Below, piece by piece: positions 16,770 to 26,157 of a stretch of DNA of 64,000 nucleotides (positions within the stretch are counted from its first letter, which is position 1; the number at the start of each line of letters is the position of its first letter). Below the pieces are notes generated by a model. That model made no database searches and was not told where the DNA came from. It saw nothing but the letters and a program-made list of their open reading frames with translations. Source of the DNA: an uncultured Bacteroidales bacterium (lineage in GTDB: Bacteria > Bacteroidota > Bacteroidia > Bacteroidales > Paludibacteraceae); the NCBI GenBank assembly GCA_900317345.1, contig ONGK01000008.1, positions 1-64,000 on the forward strand. Reading direction: 5' to 3'. A program made the position numbers and the translations under genes.

Positions 16770-19700
16770 ATGAAAAAAATCTTTACATTTGCCGCTGCCG
16801 TTCTATGCAGTATTGGCATGTGGGCAGATTTAGTAGTGCCTACAGCAACATTAACACTACCAGATTTCCCAGAAACCGGATGGTCAGAAACATTAAAGCC
16901 TAATGTTATTGACACCACTGACAATTGGTATATTCTCAGCCCATTTGAGATATACAAATCCGGGTTTGCATGGTCTGCAAAAAAAGGTAATGGTGGTAGT
17001 TCAACTAATTCTTTTACCGCCACAGACATTTTCCCTGCATACTCTAGATGGTCGCCAGTTAGCGATAATAAAATTGCCCACGCTAGTGTAAAAGAAGGCG
17101 ACGGCAATAAAGAGTTTTATAACTACCGCGTAACCAACTGCGAAGAAGTTGCTATCTTGGGTGCTTCGGGTTCTAACAATAAAAGAACCGTATTCATGAA
17201 AATATATGAACTTACGGATGGAACTCCCGCAGAAGCATATACCGATAGTGTTGGGTTCGAAGCGAATAGTATAACAGCTGTTCATAGTATACCTCTTTCT
17301 GCGAGCAAAGAATATCTTATTCATGTTTCACAAAAAGGTTCAGGAAGTGGCGGTTCATCAAGTGGCAATAGCAATTTTTATGCGATAGCATTCAAATCTG
17401 CGGAAGTTACTCCTTCTACCGACCCTGTAGGCGAAATTACGATTGCCGGTCCGACAGAGGGTTATGTAGGTAATTCTGTATCTTTGAAAGCCACATTTGA
17501 TGCTAAGCCCGATACCATCTACTGGACTGTTGATGGTGCTGTACAGGACAGCCACACCGCTACATTAAATCTTGAGCTCACAGCAGAGCGCACATACCAG
17601 GTCGCTTGCTGGGCACGCAATCAATATAACGCTGACCAGTGGATACTTGCCAACCACAATGTTGTTGCTACTGCCGCTCCCATTACCGATACATACATTT
17701 GGAAAAAAGGTTCTGGTTATACAGGCTGCGTAGATAATCCTAATGTGGATGCAAATGCCAACCAAGCTTCCACCGATCTTGAGCACTCTACATCCACAAT
17801 CAATGGTATGTCCGCTATGGGTCGTGCATCGGCAGCAGGAACCGAGGTAAGCATTGTTTTCACAGCGAAAGTCGGTTATTATATTTCTTCTATCTGCACG
17901 TATGGTAAGTTAGAAGAGAGTGCCGGAGCACAAATCTCATGGGATGGCACCAATTGGGAGAATTTGGATGCTTATAGCGAAGGACAATTAACCTTTAATG
18001 CTCCTAACAATACCACTCCGTACTCTTTCACCATCAAATTCATCAGTGCCAGCACTTCAACTGGCGGTCTCTGGTGGCGTAATGCTTTGATTACCTTCGG
18101 AGAAAAACCTGCGGCAGTTATTTCTTATGACGCAAATGGAGGTTCCGGAACTATGGAAGCAACCAGCACTACTGTTGCTGAGTGCACGTTTACCGCTCCA
18201 GAGGGCAAAGAGTTCGACATATGGAATACAGCAGCTGACGGAAGTGGTGTTGACCACATTGCAGGCGACATTCTTTATGACAATACTACTCTTTACGCTA
18301 TCTGGCGGAATAGCGGAGCTCAGAACTCCGACACTACCCTTTCTGCACTTGCCGTAGCAGATTATACCCTTACTCCGGCTTTTGCAGCTGACGTATTTGA
18401 GTACTCAATTACTATACCCTACAGCGCAGCTAATCCCGAAGCAAGTGCAGTTACTGCCACTCCGAACGATTCTAAGGCACAAGGCGCAGCCGTTATTGTT
18501 AATGAGAACGCTATCGTTGTTACCGTTACTGCAGAGGATGGTTCTACCGGCGTTTATACAATCAACATTCTTAAAGATGCTGCTAAGAAAGACCTTCTCG
18601 AAGCTGTATTCAGCAATGGTGTTCACGGTTTCATCGCAAATGGTAATATCAATGTTCCGTATCTGCAAGGAGAAGCACAGCCAACCTTTACTGCTGCCAA
18701 GTTCTGGAATGCAGACGGAGAGCCGACCGCTGCTATCGTAGATGGCAAACTCGTCGTTACCGGCGCAGACAGCAAAACGGCAGAATACACCATCGCTTAT
18801 ATTCCGGTTGCTCCAATGGTAGCAAGCTACGACTCTATTACGTTCGACACTGTTCCTAACTACGTATATTCTGTATATGGTTGGGATGCAGAAAAGGGTG
18901 TTAAATTCTCGAAAGACGCTGAGGAGGCTAGCAACCACCGTATCTCCGAGGGTAAGGACCGTATTTACATAGCTCTGCCTGCTGCAAAAGAAGTTCACCT
19001 GATTAGCGGCTCTGGAGCTGAGCGTCCGGTATATATTTTGGTAAACAACGATACATGCTCAGTTAAGAAAACTGCAAAGAAAGGTGCGTCTATCGTTATT
19101 CCGCTTAGTGCAGACCATGCTAATTTCATCGCTATTGAGAGCAATGGTAACAATGGTGATGCAGGCTTCATCAAAATGTTGCTCGTTGAGGCAGGCGACA
19201 CTCCGGAACCGGTGCTCTACACCGTAACAATTGCTGAGTTGACAAACGGTACGATTGAGTTTGCAAACCTTGGAAACGAAGACCATAAGTTCTATCAAGG
19301 CGACACCGTACGTCTGATTATCACTCCGGCAGACGGTTTTGAACTCGTTAGCGCAAATGCCGGCAACGAAGCTCTCATTCCGGACGAGGATGGCAACTGT
19401 GCGTTCGAAATGCCTGGTCAAGATGTAACTGTTACCGCTACATTCAAAGCTGTAACTCCGGAACCGGTGCTCTACACTGTTACTCTCGGCACATATGAGC
19501 ACGGAACCGTAGCATTCATCGAGCCGAACGAGGGTAACAAGTACAAAGCAGGTGCAGAAGTACGTCTGAGCGTTACTCCGGATGATGGTTATGAGGTAGA
19601 GACTGTCAAACTCGAAGCCATCAATCAGAACATCCCGGTTGTTGACGGCGTTGCTACGTTCAACATGCCGGCGCAGGATGTAGTCGTTCTGGCTACCTTC

Positions 19701-19829
19701 AAGCCTGTAGGCGAAGGATTCGAGTACATCGACGCTTCTACAAAGGCTGTTAAGTTCTTCGAGAACGGCAAACTGCTCATCAAGCGTGGTGACAAGGTAT
19801 TCGACGCTAAGGGTCAGATAGTTGAATAA
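16770..19829 (+). CDS. Modular secreted surface protein with InlB-type and cadherin-like repeats
   Basis: 1019 residues. Signal peptide MKKIFTFAAAVLCSIGMWA. The N-terminal ~430 residues are beta-rich modules without a clear family. About 450-515 is an InlB-type repeat (SYDANGGSGTMEA ... TLYAIW). About 520-610 resembles the cadherin-like beta-sandwich domain (LSALAVADYTLTPAF, ending GVYTINIL). Two tandem 'bacterial repeat' domains at about 810-985 each start with EPVLYTVT and end with FEMPGQDVTVTATFK or FNMPAQDVVVLATFK. The C-terminus is a variant of the shared tag, FFENGKLLIKRGDKVFDAKG. No enzyme motif is visible; adhesion or glycan binding is inferred. It has its own promoter and a hairpin terminator at 19868, so it is probably transcribed alone, divergently from the C10 operon. 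Confidence 0.78.
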   Translation: MKKIFTFAAAVLCSIGMWADLVVPTATLTLPDFPETGWSETLKPNVIDTTDNWYILSPFEIYKSGFAWSAKKGNGGSSTNSFTATDIFPAYSRWSPVSDNKIAHASVKEGDGNKEFYNYRVTNCEEVAILGASGSNNKRTVFMKIYELTDGTPAEAYTDSVGFEANSITAVHSIPLSASKEYLIHVSQKGSGSGGSSSGNSNFYAIAFKSAEVTPSTDPVGEITIAGPTEGYVGNSVSLKATFDAKPDTIYWTVDGAVQDSHTATLNLELTAERTYQVACWARNQYNADQWILANHNVVATAAPITDTYIWKKGSGYTGCVDNPNVDANANQASTDLEHSTSTINGMSAMGRASAAGTEVSIVFTAKVGYYISSICTYGKLEESAGAQISWDGTNWENLDAYSEGQLTFNAPNNTTPYSFTIKFISASTSTGGLWWRNALITFGEKPAAVISYDANGGSGTMEATSTTVAECTFTAPEGKEFDIWNTAADGSGVDHIAGDILYDNTTLYAIWRNSGAQNSDTTLSALAVADYTLTPAFAADVFEYSITIPYSAANPEASAVTATPNDSKAQGAAVIVNENAIVVTVTAEDGSTGVYTINILKDAAKKDLLEAVFSNGVHGFIANGNINVPYLQGEAQPTFTAAKFWNADGEPTAAIVDGKLVVTGADSKTAEYTIAYIPVAPMVASYDSITFDTVPNYVYSVYGWDAEKGVKFSKDAEEASNHRISEGKDRIYIALPAAKEVHLISGSGAERPVYILVNNDTCSVKKTAKKGASIVIPLSADHANFIAIESNGNNGDAGFIKMLLVEAGDTPEPVLYTVTIAELTNGTIEFANLGNEDHKFYQGDTVRLIITPADGFELVSANAGNEALIPDEDGNCAFEMPGQDVTVTATFKAVTPEPVLYTVTLGTYEHGTVAFIEPNEGNKYKAGAEVRLSVTPDDGYEVETVKLEAINQNIPVVDGVATFNMPAQDVVVLATFKPVGEGFEYIDASTKAVKFFENGKLLIKRGDKVFDAKGQIVE

Positions 19830-19867
19830 CGCTGACGCGTTTAGAGGCTTCTAGCCTGTAAATATTG

Positions 19868-19895
19868 AAAAAGGCGAGTTTCGGCTCGCTTTTTT
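19868..19895 (+). terminator. Hairpin terminator after the 1019-residue protein gene
   Basis: AAAAAGGCGAG, a short TTTCGG loop, then CTCGCTTTTTT. Five G-C-rich pairs plus a G-U pair and A-T pairs lead into a T run. The next promoter begins 9 bp further on. Confidence 0.8.
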
Positions 19896-19903
19896 CATTT
19901 TTT

Positions 19904-19935
19904 TTTGCATATTTCAAAAAAAAGTATTACTTTTG
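19904..19935 (+). promoter_or_regulatory. Promoter of the barrel/lipoprotein operon
   Basis: TTTG, 20 nt beginning CATATTTC, then TACTTTTG and C. It shows that the true start of the next gene is 19953, since the upstream in-frame ATG at 19905 lies inside the promoter. Confidence 0.8.
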
Positions 19936-19952
19936 CAGCGAATTTAGTAAGC

Positions 19953-20609
19953 ATGAAACGATTTATATACATATCTCTGCTACTCTGCCTGCCGACAATA
20001 ATGACGGTGGCGGAGACCAAATGGGACCATCTCACCCAGCGAAACGAGATTCGCATCGGCTGGGGAGACCAGTTGTTCGAAAGCCTGATGTGGCATAATC
20101 CTACGAATATCGCCACCACCCTGCCTGCCACATGGCAGAGGACGTATCATGAGAATTACCGCCATAACCAGCATCTATGGCTGGAGTATCAGTGGCGGTT
20201 TAACCACTGGCTCTCGGTCGGCGGAATGTTTGACATGAGCGAAGTGAACTGGGACGACGTGACGCGTGACGGTACCGGCACAGAGATAAGCCGCCTCAAT
20301 AACCGCTATTTCTACAACCTGGTCATCATGCCTACGGTGCGCTTCACCTATTTCCATCATCCGAATGTGAATATCTATTCGGGGCTGGGCGTTGGTCTCG
20401 GCATTAACGGAGGTACAGAGAAGAACGTGTACGGCAAGAATACAGACGTCGGAGCGGCGATAAACTTCACGGTTATCGGCGTCAGCGCAAACTACAAACG
20501 CTGGTTCATAGCCGTCGATTTCGGAGGGCTATACTCCCTCAAGAATGCAAACACCATTTTCATGGCGTCATCACGAATAATTAATGCAAGTATAGGAGCG
20601 AGATTTTAA
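19953..20609 (+). CDS. Outer-membrane beta-barrel protein
   Basis: 218 residues with signal peptide MKRFIYISLLLCLPTIMTVAE. The mature protein has alternating short amphipathic strands rich in aromatic residues (HLWLEYQWRFNHWLSVGGMFD, VRFTYFHHPNVNIYSGLGVG, WFIAVDFGGLYSL) and ends in Phe (ASIGARF), the usual C-terminus of Bam-assembled barrels. Size suggests an 8- to 10-stranded barrel of the general OmpW/OmpA-barrel kind. The lipoprotein hydrolase gene starts 3 bp downstream, so they are co-transcribed. Function is not recognisable beyond the fold. Confidence 0.72.
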   Translation: MKRFIYISLLLCLPTIMTVAETKWDHLTQRNEIRIGWGDQLFESLMWHNPTNIATTLPATWQRTYHENYRHNQHLWLEYQWRFNHWLSVGGMFDMSEVNWDDVTRDGTGTEISRLNNRYFYNLVIMPTVRFTYFHHPNVNIYSGLGVGLGINGGTEKNVYGKNTDVGAAINFTVIGVSANYKRWFIAVDFGGLYSLKNANTIFMASSRIINASIGARF

Positions 20610-20611
20610 TT

Positions 20612-21961
20612 ATGAACCACTTCGTTAAAATAATAAAGACCTTTTGTCTGCTATCCTTATTCCTTTGTCCCTCATGCCGGTTCCATAACGAGCCATTTGT
20701 GGACTTTACGGACACGACCAAGGTGAAGAACCTGAAGTTCCATGTCATCAGCCAAAACGAGACAGACCTGAGCAACGGGTTGCCATATAACTGTTTCTTG
20801 CCGGACGGCACTCCGCTGAACGATTATTCGGCCGTGACGGAGAGCGAAGCGGCAGAAGGTGGACCACGCAAGACCACCAGCGTCACCGGCGTGGCTATCG
20901 CGCAGGAACTGCTCAAATACGGCAACCAGAACAAAGTGATAGAGATAGTAGGTACCTACCCCAGCATCGACGGCGATTACAACGAGGTGACGCTCTCCGG
21001 CAAGGTGATGCTCCCAAAGGGCCGCAGGCCGAAACGGATGATTCTCGTCAGCCACTACACGGTAGGCTCCGATGCTGAAGCACCGAGTAACTGCTTCTCG
21101 CTCGAAGGTATTCTCGTCAAACTGGGCTACGGACTTATCATTCCTGACTACCGCGGTTATGGTATCACGGTGGACCAGATTCACCCCTACCTGGTGATGA
21201 TGGAGACCGCCTATAACATTACGGATATGTATTTCGCGGTGCGCGATTGGCTCAAAGCCGTAGATATGGCGCCCGAATATGAAGACATCTACCTAATGGG
21301 CTATAGCCAAGGCGGCGCAAACACAATGGCGGTGCAATACCTCTGCGAGATGGGATATAACGACCCGAAAATGCCGGAATACTATATCCCGATTCACCGT
21401 GTGTTCGCCGGCGGTGGTCCGTATGACGTGAAAGCCACCTACGAGCGCTTCGTGAATACCGATACCGCCGGTTACCCAGTGGCCGTGCCGCTGGTGCTGC
21501 AAGGAATGATAAAAGGCAACCATCTCAATATCGCTATGGAAGATATGGTTCAACCATGGCTGTGCGAGAAGATAGACGAATGGGTGAACTGCAAGCGCTA
21601 TACAACCGGACAAATCAACAAACTCATCGGCACCAAAGTGACGCATAAAATTCTGACAGAAGAGGCGATGAACCAGACTTCTGCGAAGGTGGCAGAACTA
21701 TACAAAGCCATGACAGCAAACTCCATCATCACCGCCGACTGGACCCCGCAGGCGTCTGTCTATCTAATGCACTCGATGGATGACGAAACGGTGCCTTACA
21801 CCAATGCCACCAACGCCAAAGCCAAATGGAGAGACGCAAACATCACGTATAACTTCGGCCACTACGGCGGACATGTCATGACCTGCGTGCGGTTTATCTT
21901 CTCAGTACAATCACTACTCATCCAGGAAGAGAAAGAAAGGAGGGAATATTATGAAGAATAA
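20612..21961 (+). CDS. Lipoprotein alpha/beta hydrolase (secretory lipase/esterase-like)
   Basis: 449 residues. A lipoprotein signal peptide ends LFLCPSC, so the protein is lipid-anchored. The hydrolase fold is shown by the strand and oxyanion region RMILVSHYTVG, the sequence GLIIPDYRGYG, the nucleophile elbow GYSQGG, the acid in SMDDETVPY and the base His in GHYGGHV. A mixed helical lid lies between the elbow and the acid. The order and the long insert resemble secretory triacylglycerol lipases and related bacterial esterases; peptidase S9-like activity is possible but less likely. It follows the barrel gene by 3 bp and overlaps the next lipoprotein gene by 11 bp, indicating a three-gene cell-envelope unit. 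The substrate cannot be read from sequence. Confidence 0.72.
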   Translation: MNHFVKIIKTFCLLSLFLCPSCRFHNEPFVDFTDTTKVKNLKFHVISQNETDLSNGLPYNCFLPDGTPLNDYSAVTESEAAEGGPRKTTSVTGVAIAQELLKYGNQNKVIEIVGTYPSIDGDYNEVTLSGKVMLPKGRRPKRMILVSHYTVGSDAEAPSNCFSLEGILVKLGYGLIIPDYRGYGITVDQIHPYLVMMETAYNITDMYFAVRDWLKAVDMAPEYEDIYLMGYSQGGANTMAVQYLCEMGYNDPKMPEYYIPIHRVFAGGGPYDVKATYERFVNTDTAGYPVAVPLVLQGMIKGNHLNIAMEDMVQPWLCEKIDEWVNCKRYTTGQINKLIGTKVTHKILTEEAMNQTSAKVAELYKAMTANSIITADWTPQASVYLMHSMDDETVPYTNATNAKAKWRDANITYNFGHYGGHVMTCVRFIFSVQSLLIQEEKERREYYEE

Positions 21962-22928
21962 AGACCGCTGCGCTAAAAGAGGAAAGACCGCTATGCTCAA
22001 AGACAAAAGACAACATACACTCGGACGAATCATTTTAGTCCTTCTACTATTGTCCTTATTCCTTACTCCTTCCTGCAACCCCGAGGCTCCGTGGTCAACG
22101 GACAATGTGACTATCAATATGAACGTGACGGTCGTATCGTCCGGTTTCATCGAGTGTACATTCTCTACCAACAAGGAAGCCTATTACTTCATTGCTTGCG
22201 AGCCGGTGGAGAAAGGTGTTGACCCGATAAAGTATCAGAAGGCGTTTATGACGCTCGCGCTCGACTCTGCATACTCGGAGTACCTTCTATGGCGCAACCA
22301 TCTGCTCAAGAAAGGCGAACTCAACATCGCTTCATTCTCCAGCCATTCGCTCCAGTACGGCAATATTGACTATTTCTTCACAGGTCTTCTTCCCAGTCAG
22401 GACTATTGGGTCTATGCCTTCGTGGTGGACCCGCAGACGCAGAAACCGGCCGGCAAACTATACCTGCAGCAAATCACCACCAAGAGCGAGAGCATCATGG
22501 AGGTCCATTTCGACTACCGCATCAAGGGATACTGGGACTATATCTACCCGCTCGATACATTCGGTAATATTTGCAGCCGGTTTCCCTATATAGCCACTAC
22601 GGCCGATAGCGCTACCCTTGCAGAGGAAGACAGTGTATATACAGAAGCGGCCGCTGTTTGGTATTTCGTCACTTGGTGTATGAATCGTTTCCGTGACCCA
22701 TCCCAGGCGAATATCCTCTACGGCGTGCACGCAGTGGAGAACGACGGATGGACATCCAGCGAGTATTTCGAGGAAGGACACACCTATTATACCGCCATCT
22801 GCGGTTACGACGGCAGTTTCAAGCATACCACGATTTATAAGTTCCTCTGGACGGGCGACTCGTGCAACTACTATTATCACGACACGGACAGCGCGAATAT
22901 CATCAATTTATTGCCCGGCACATATTAA
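21951..22928 (+). CDS. Lipoprotein of unknown function
   Basis: 325 residues. A long basic N-terminus precedes a hydrophobic core and lipobox (LLSLFLTPSC). The mature part is beta-rich, with a fibronectin-like first domain (VTVVSSGFIECTFSTNKEAY; GLLPSQDYWVYAFVVD) and a second domain rich in Tyr and Trp. The chosen ATG has a strong purine box (AAAGGAGGG) upstream. The first ~17 codons lie within a copy of the dispersed GACCGCT/GACAAAAGAC repeat, so the true start may instead be the in-frame ATG at 21996. No known catalytic motif. It overlaps the hydrolase gene by 11 bp and probably acts with it at the outer membrane. Confidence 0.65.
   Translation: MKNKDRCAKRGKTAMLKDKRQHTLGRIILVLLLLSLFLTPSCNPEAPWSTDNVTINMNVTVVSSGFIECTFSTNKEAYYFIACEPVEKGVDPIKYQKAFMTLALDSAYSEYLLWRNHLLKKGELNIASFSSHSLQYGNIDYFFTGLLPSQDYWVYAFVVDPQTQKPAGKLYLQQITTKSESIMEVHFDYRIKGYWDYIYPLDTFGNICSRFPYIATTADSATLAEEDSVYTEAAAVWYFVTWCMNRFRDPSQANILYGVHAVENDGWTSSEYFEEGHTYYTAICGYDGSFKHTTIYKFLWTGDSCNYYYHDTDSANIINLLPGTY
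21961..22012 (+). repeat. Dispersed repeat R1, copy in lipoprotein N-terminus
   Basis: Two units, AAGACCGCTGCGCTAAAAG and AAAGACCGCTATGCTCAAAG, followed by ACAAAAGACAAC. The same words occur at 40998, 53564 and 56514. Confidence 0.65.
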
Positions 22929-22934
22929 CGAGAT

Positions 22935-23405
22935 ATGCGCATCACCTTACTCGTCGTCGGCAAGACAGCCGATACACGTCTGCAATCCCTGATTGACGAC
23001 TATCAGCAACGACTCAAACACTATGTGCCGTTTGAGTTCGTTGTAGTGCCGGATGTTAAGAACGCCAAATCGCTAAGCGAAGAGCAACTCAAGGCCGCTG
23101 AAGGCGAAGCCATCCTGGCACGTCTAACGCCTTCTATGGAGGTCGTGCTTCTAGATGAGCACGGACAGGAATTTCGCTCGATTGAGTATGCCGAGTGGTT
23201 GCAGAAGAAGATGGCGTCCGGTAAGGACCTTACCCTTATCATCGGCGGTGCCTACGGCTTCAGCAAAGCAGTTTATGAACGCGCCAACGGCAAACTGTCG
23301 CTCAGCCGAATGACTTTCAGCCACCAGATGATACGAATAATGGCCATCGAGCAGTTATATCGCGCGATGACCATTCTCCGAGGTGAACCGTATCACCATG
23401 AATAG
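22935..23405 (+). CDS. rlmH: 23S rRNA (pseudouridine1915-N3)-methyltransferase RlmH
   Basis: 156 residues, the usual family length. RlmH is a SPOUT-class enzyme that methylates N3 of pseudouridine 1915 in helix 69 of 23S rRNA, using S-adenosylmethionine. Visible signatures are the N-terminal MRITLLVVGKT, VVLLDEHGQEFRSIEYA, the knot region LTLIIGGAYGFS and the C-terminal MTFSHQMIRIMAIEQLYRA...GEPYHHE that forms the cofactor and rRNA site. It starts 6 bp after the lipoprotein gene, so it shares that transcript. It converges with the M23/LysM gene, 7 bp away. Confidence 0.95.
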   Translation: MRITLLVVGKTADTRLQSLIDDYQQRLKHYVPFEFVVVPDVKNAKSLSEEQLKAAEGEAILARLTPSMEVVLLDEHGQEFRSIEYAEWLQKKMASGKDLTLIIGGAYGFSKAVYERANGKLSLSRMTFSHQMIRIMAIEQLYRAMTILRGEPYHHE

Positions 23406-23412
23406 GCATTGA

Positions 23413-24388
23413 TTATCTTACCCGTATCCTCATACCTATTTGCAGGATTTTTGTTTCCTTGATATTGTTGAGCTGGCATAGCCGTCTTACCGTCGTGCCA
23501 TATTTCTTGGCGATGCCGGAGAGCGTGTCGCCCTGACGCACCTTATGGTACTTCATCGCTGCCTGCTCGGCACGGGCCTGTTTCATTGCCTTAATACCGA
23601 TGACGTATTCATCGCTGTTCTTCAACTTGCCCGTTGAGAAGTCAATTACGCTCGCTGGGTTCATTGCTTCGCCCAGATAACGTATCTCGAAATGCAAGTG
23701 GCTGCCTGTCGAGCGGCCCGTATTACCGCCCAAGCCCAATACATATCCGGCTTTCACCGGTTCGTATTCATCCACCATCGGACGGCTGAGATGGCCGTAC
23801 ACCGTCTCCAGACCGTTGTCATGACGTACAACTACGAAATATCCGTACCCTCTCGGGTCCCAGCCGACGATACGCACCTGTCCCGGCCATGCGGAACGAA
23901 TGGAATCGCCCACCTGTACCTTAATATCCGTACCTTTGTGCATTCTGTTACGACGCCATCCATAGGGGCTTGTCACATATCCCGGAGCCGGCAATACAAA
24001 GCCCGCCATCGGAATATGCACATCGTCCTTGAGGCTGTCGAACATCGCGCCATACGGGTTCACGCGCTCGTCCGTCCAGCGTGGTGTCTAACAAGAACTG
24101 CGGCGCAAGCTTGTAGACCACATCGCCTTCCTTGGTCTTCACCACAATCTTCTGCGGCAGCAACTCCAACTCGCAGCCTAACACCAACGTATCATGCGAG
24201 AACAACCCCGCAAGGCATTCCGGCAACTGAGATGACCGCACATCGATATCATCCAATTCATCTAACTCATCTCCGCTATCCAGAGATGTACTATCCAACG
24301 GCACCTGCTCCACAGCCGGCGCATTCTGCGCGTTTAATGGAAGCAGAAACAGGAGAAGCAAAAGCCAAACAGCTGCAATACTACGCAT
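23413..24388 (-). pseudogene. M23 peptidase / LysM envelope protein gene, split by a +1 frameshift
   Basis: Two overlapping frames encode one protein. The first, from 24388, gives a signal peptide (MRSIAAVWLLLLLFLLPLNAQ), an acidic linker and a domain ending LAPQFLLD. The second gives TPRWTDERVNPYGAMF, the M23 domain and a C-terminal LysM (YHKVRQGDTLSGIAKKYG...QIGMRIRV). M23 metal ligands are present: H in RMHKGTD, the D of GTD, and HLHFE. The second frame is closed by TAG immediately before TPRW and has only a weak GTG start within GTGAACCC. A single-base change near 24095-24105 would join them. Homologues are single proteins in which a 'W-x-x-x-x-NPY' segment precedes the peptidase, which supports a break. 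It may be a genuine mutation or an assembly error. The signal-peptide start overlaps the upstream gene by 55 bp. Confidence 0.75.
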
Positions 24389-25986
24389 ACGATACACAAT
24401 ATAACTAAGATGATACAAATAGCGAGGAGCCACTTTGCCCAGGTCTTCATGCCCTTATGTACCTTTGGCACCTTGGGCACCGGCACGATGGGGAACATCA
24501 CCTGGTCAGTCAGCGTACGACCGAAGAGCACGGAGATAAGCGCATCTGCGTTCACTGCCCAGCCGTTGGCGTTGAGCACTGGAGCCAGGTTACGACGACG
24601 CAACTTCAGCCATGCCATAATCATACTCGGACCGCTGATGACCAGCAATATGCAGACGAATACGATGACATATTGCCACCATTTGAAGCCGCTCATACCT
24701 TCCGCCACGCTTACCAACGCCGCACCAATCATGCCTAACGCCATGCCGATGGCGGCAAAGATACCGGCGAACTTGGCAATATCGAATGCCGGCTTTTTCT
24801 CTGCGTTCGGGTCTGCCACCACATCGGCTTTCGCCGTCATGTCGTCAAACGCCTTCGCATCTTTCTCGGCAGCGGACTTGTTGATTTTCTCCTCCACCCA
24901 ATTGGCCAACTTGCGGTACGGCGTCCAGAAGGCCTGAAGGATAGATATCGGGTTATCGATAATCTTCGTTACCGTGGCATCGTAATCGAGCCCGTCATTG
25001 TCGTAGAACACTGCGTTCTTGCCAACGCTCAGGTTCTTCACCTCACCTTGCGTCATGGCAGCCACTATTTGCATTGACTTGCCCACCTTCTGGTTCACGC
25101 AATTGCAGTACAATAGATAGATGCCGCTCAGCGGAGCCTGTGCATCATGCTTGGCAAGATCGTTCACGCGTATACAAAGATGACACGCGCGCTGGTCGAT
25201 GATGAGTGTACCGGCTTGGAACGAAGCGATGGTGTCCTCGTTGCTGTCATAGAAGTCCTCCAGCGTCACAAAATTGCGCAGCAGACGATAGAAATCGCGG
25301 TGGATAAGCAGCAGTTTGCGCAACGGCATATATTCAGACCTGGCATTGGCCAAGGCATCGGCGTTAGCAGTCTCCGCAGCCGCCTTGGCTGCCTCCCACT
25401 CTGCTATCTGCGCACCCATCTCGGCAAATTTCTTCTCCGTCATACCAGGTTTTACCGTATCTTCTGGGATTACCGCCAGACCTAGTTTTTGCAGCTTCTC
25501 CAATTCGTAGTAAGCAGCATACTCGGCACTCTTCTCCTTGTATGCAGCTATCACGTCTGCCTCCAGCGGCGCAGCAGGAATCGGCTGCTCTTCGATGGTC
25601 ACAGCATCAATTGCCGCCTGCACCTCAGCCAGCGCGACTACGCTGTTTTTGCCAACTATCTTCTTGGCAACCGCCAGTATTGCCTCATCGGCGATATTGT
25701 CCAACGCAATGCTGTCTGTCTGCTCGAAAAGCGACTTCGCGTCCTTCAGCATCGCGCACAACCATTCAGCGGTTGCAATCACTTCCTTCACACGCAACTT
25801 GCCGTCACCGTCCTGGTCCATAAGGCTCAACGAGTCCGAGCTAATCTCCAAACCATTCACCGGACATGACAACACCGTCCACATTTTCTTGTCCAATTCG
25901 CCGAGATGACGAATGTCATCCGCCGATTGGATGCGTACGCGGGTCACACCGCCCACATTCGCAAAACTCCATTTGTACTTATCCAT
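24334..25986 (-). CDS. Conserved membrane protein with EF-hand-like motif, unknown function
   Basis: 550 residues from the ATG at 25986; the upstream in-frame ATG at 26055 lies inside the promoter. The N-terminus (MDKYKWSFANVGGVTRVRI) leads into a calcium-binding loop MDQDGDGKLRVKEV at about residues 56-69. A long, partly coiled, Ala/Glu/Lys-rich cytoplasmic-like region follows (about 130-230). Three hydrophobic segments lie near the C-terminus: IFAAIGMALGMIGAALVSV, VIVFVCILLVISG and a final Cys-rich LLAICIILVILCIVCVVLQL. I recall similar uncharacterised proteins with the same opening in other Gram-negative bacteria but know no function. Its last 55 bases overlap the start of the M23/LysM gene, so the two are likely co-expressed. 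Confidence 0.8.
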   Translation of the reverse strand: MDKYKWSFANVGGVTRVRIQSADDIRHLGELDKKMWTVLSCPVNGLEISSDSLSLMDQDGDGKLRVKEVIATAEWLCAMLKDAKSLFEQTDSIALDNIADEAILAVAKKIVGKNSVVALAEVQAAIDAVTIEEQPIPAAPLEADVIAAYKEKSAEYAAYYELEKLQKLGLAVIPEDTVKPGMTEKKFAEMGAQIAEWEAAKAAAETANADALANARSEYMPLRKLLLIHRDFYRLLRNFVTLEDFYDSNEDTIASFQAGTLIIDQRACHLCIRVNDLAKHDAQAPLSGIYLLYCNCVNQKVGKSMQIVAAMTQGEVKNLSVGKNAVFYDNDGLDYDATVTKIIDNPISILQAFWTPYRKLANWVEEKINKSAAEKDAKAFDDMTAKADVVADPNAEKKPAFDIAKFAGIFAAIGMALGMIGAALVSVAEGMSGFKWWQYVIVFVCILLVISGPSMIMAWLKLRRRNLAPVLNANGWAVNADALISVLFGRTLTDQVMFPIVPVPKVPKVHKGMKTWAKWLLAICIILVILCIVCVVLQLFGFCFSCFCFH

Positions 25987-26024
25987 AGTATAGTGATTAA
26001 TTAATGTATGCACAAAATCTCGTG

Positions 26025-26056
26025 CAAAGGTAGTGTTTTTTTCGGAAATACGCAAA
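26025..26056 (-). promoter_or_regulatory. Promoter of the EF-hand membrane protein
   Basis: Minus strand: TTTG, 20 nt starting CGTATTTCC, then TACCTTTG and C. It is divergent from the promoter at 26105, with 48 bp between the two -33 elements. Confidence 0.8.
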
Positions 26057-26104
26057 TATTTTTGCTTTTTGTATGCAATTTTTGATATATTACTTTCGAA
26101 AATA

Positions 26105-26136
26105 TTTGCATATGTCAGATTTTTGTAGTACCTTTG
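26105..26136 (+). promoter_or_regulatory. Promoter of the C_GCAxxG_C_C / cysK / cysE / lpd unit
   Basis: TTTG, 20 nt starting CATATGTC, then TACCTTTG and C. It rules out the in-frame ATG at 26134 and selects 26158 as start of the next gene. Confidence 0.8.
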
Positions 26137-26157
26137 CGGCGAAAAAGATATTCAGTT

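Noticed and set aside
23413..24063. Independent GTG-started M23/LysM gene
   Set aside because: It would lack a signal peptide, and the GTG lies within the conserved W-x-x-x-x-NPY segment; the upstream frame supplies exactly the missing N-terminus.
24085..24110. Programmed ribosomal frameshift in the M23/LysM gene
   Set aside because: No slippery heptamer, no obvious downstream stem and no family precedent known to me.
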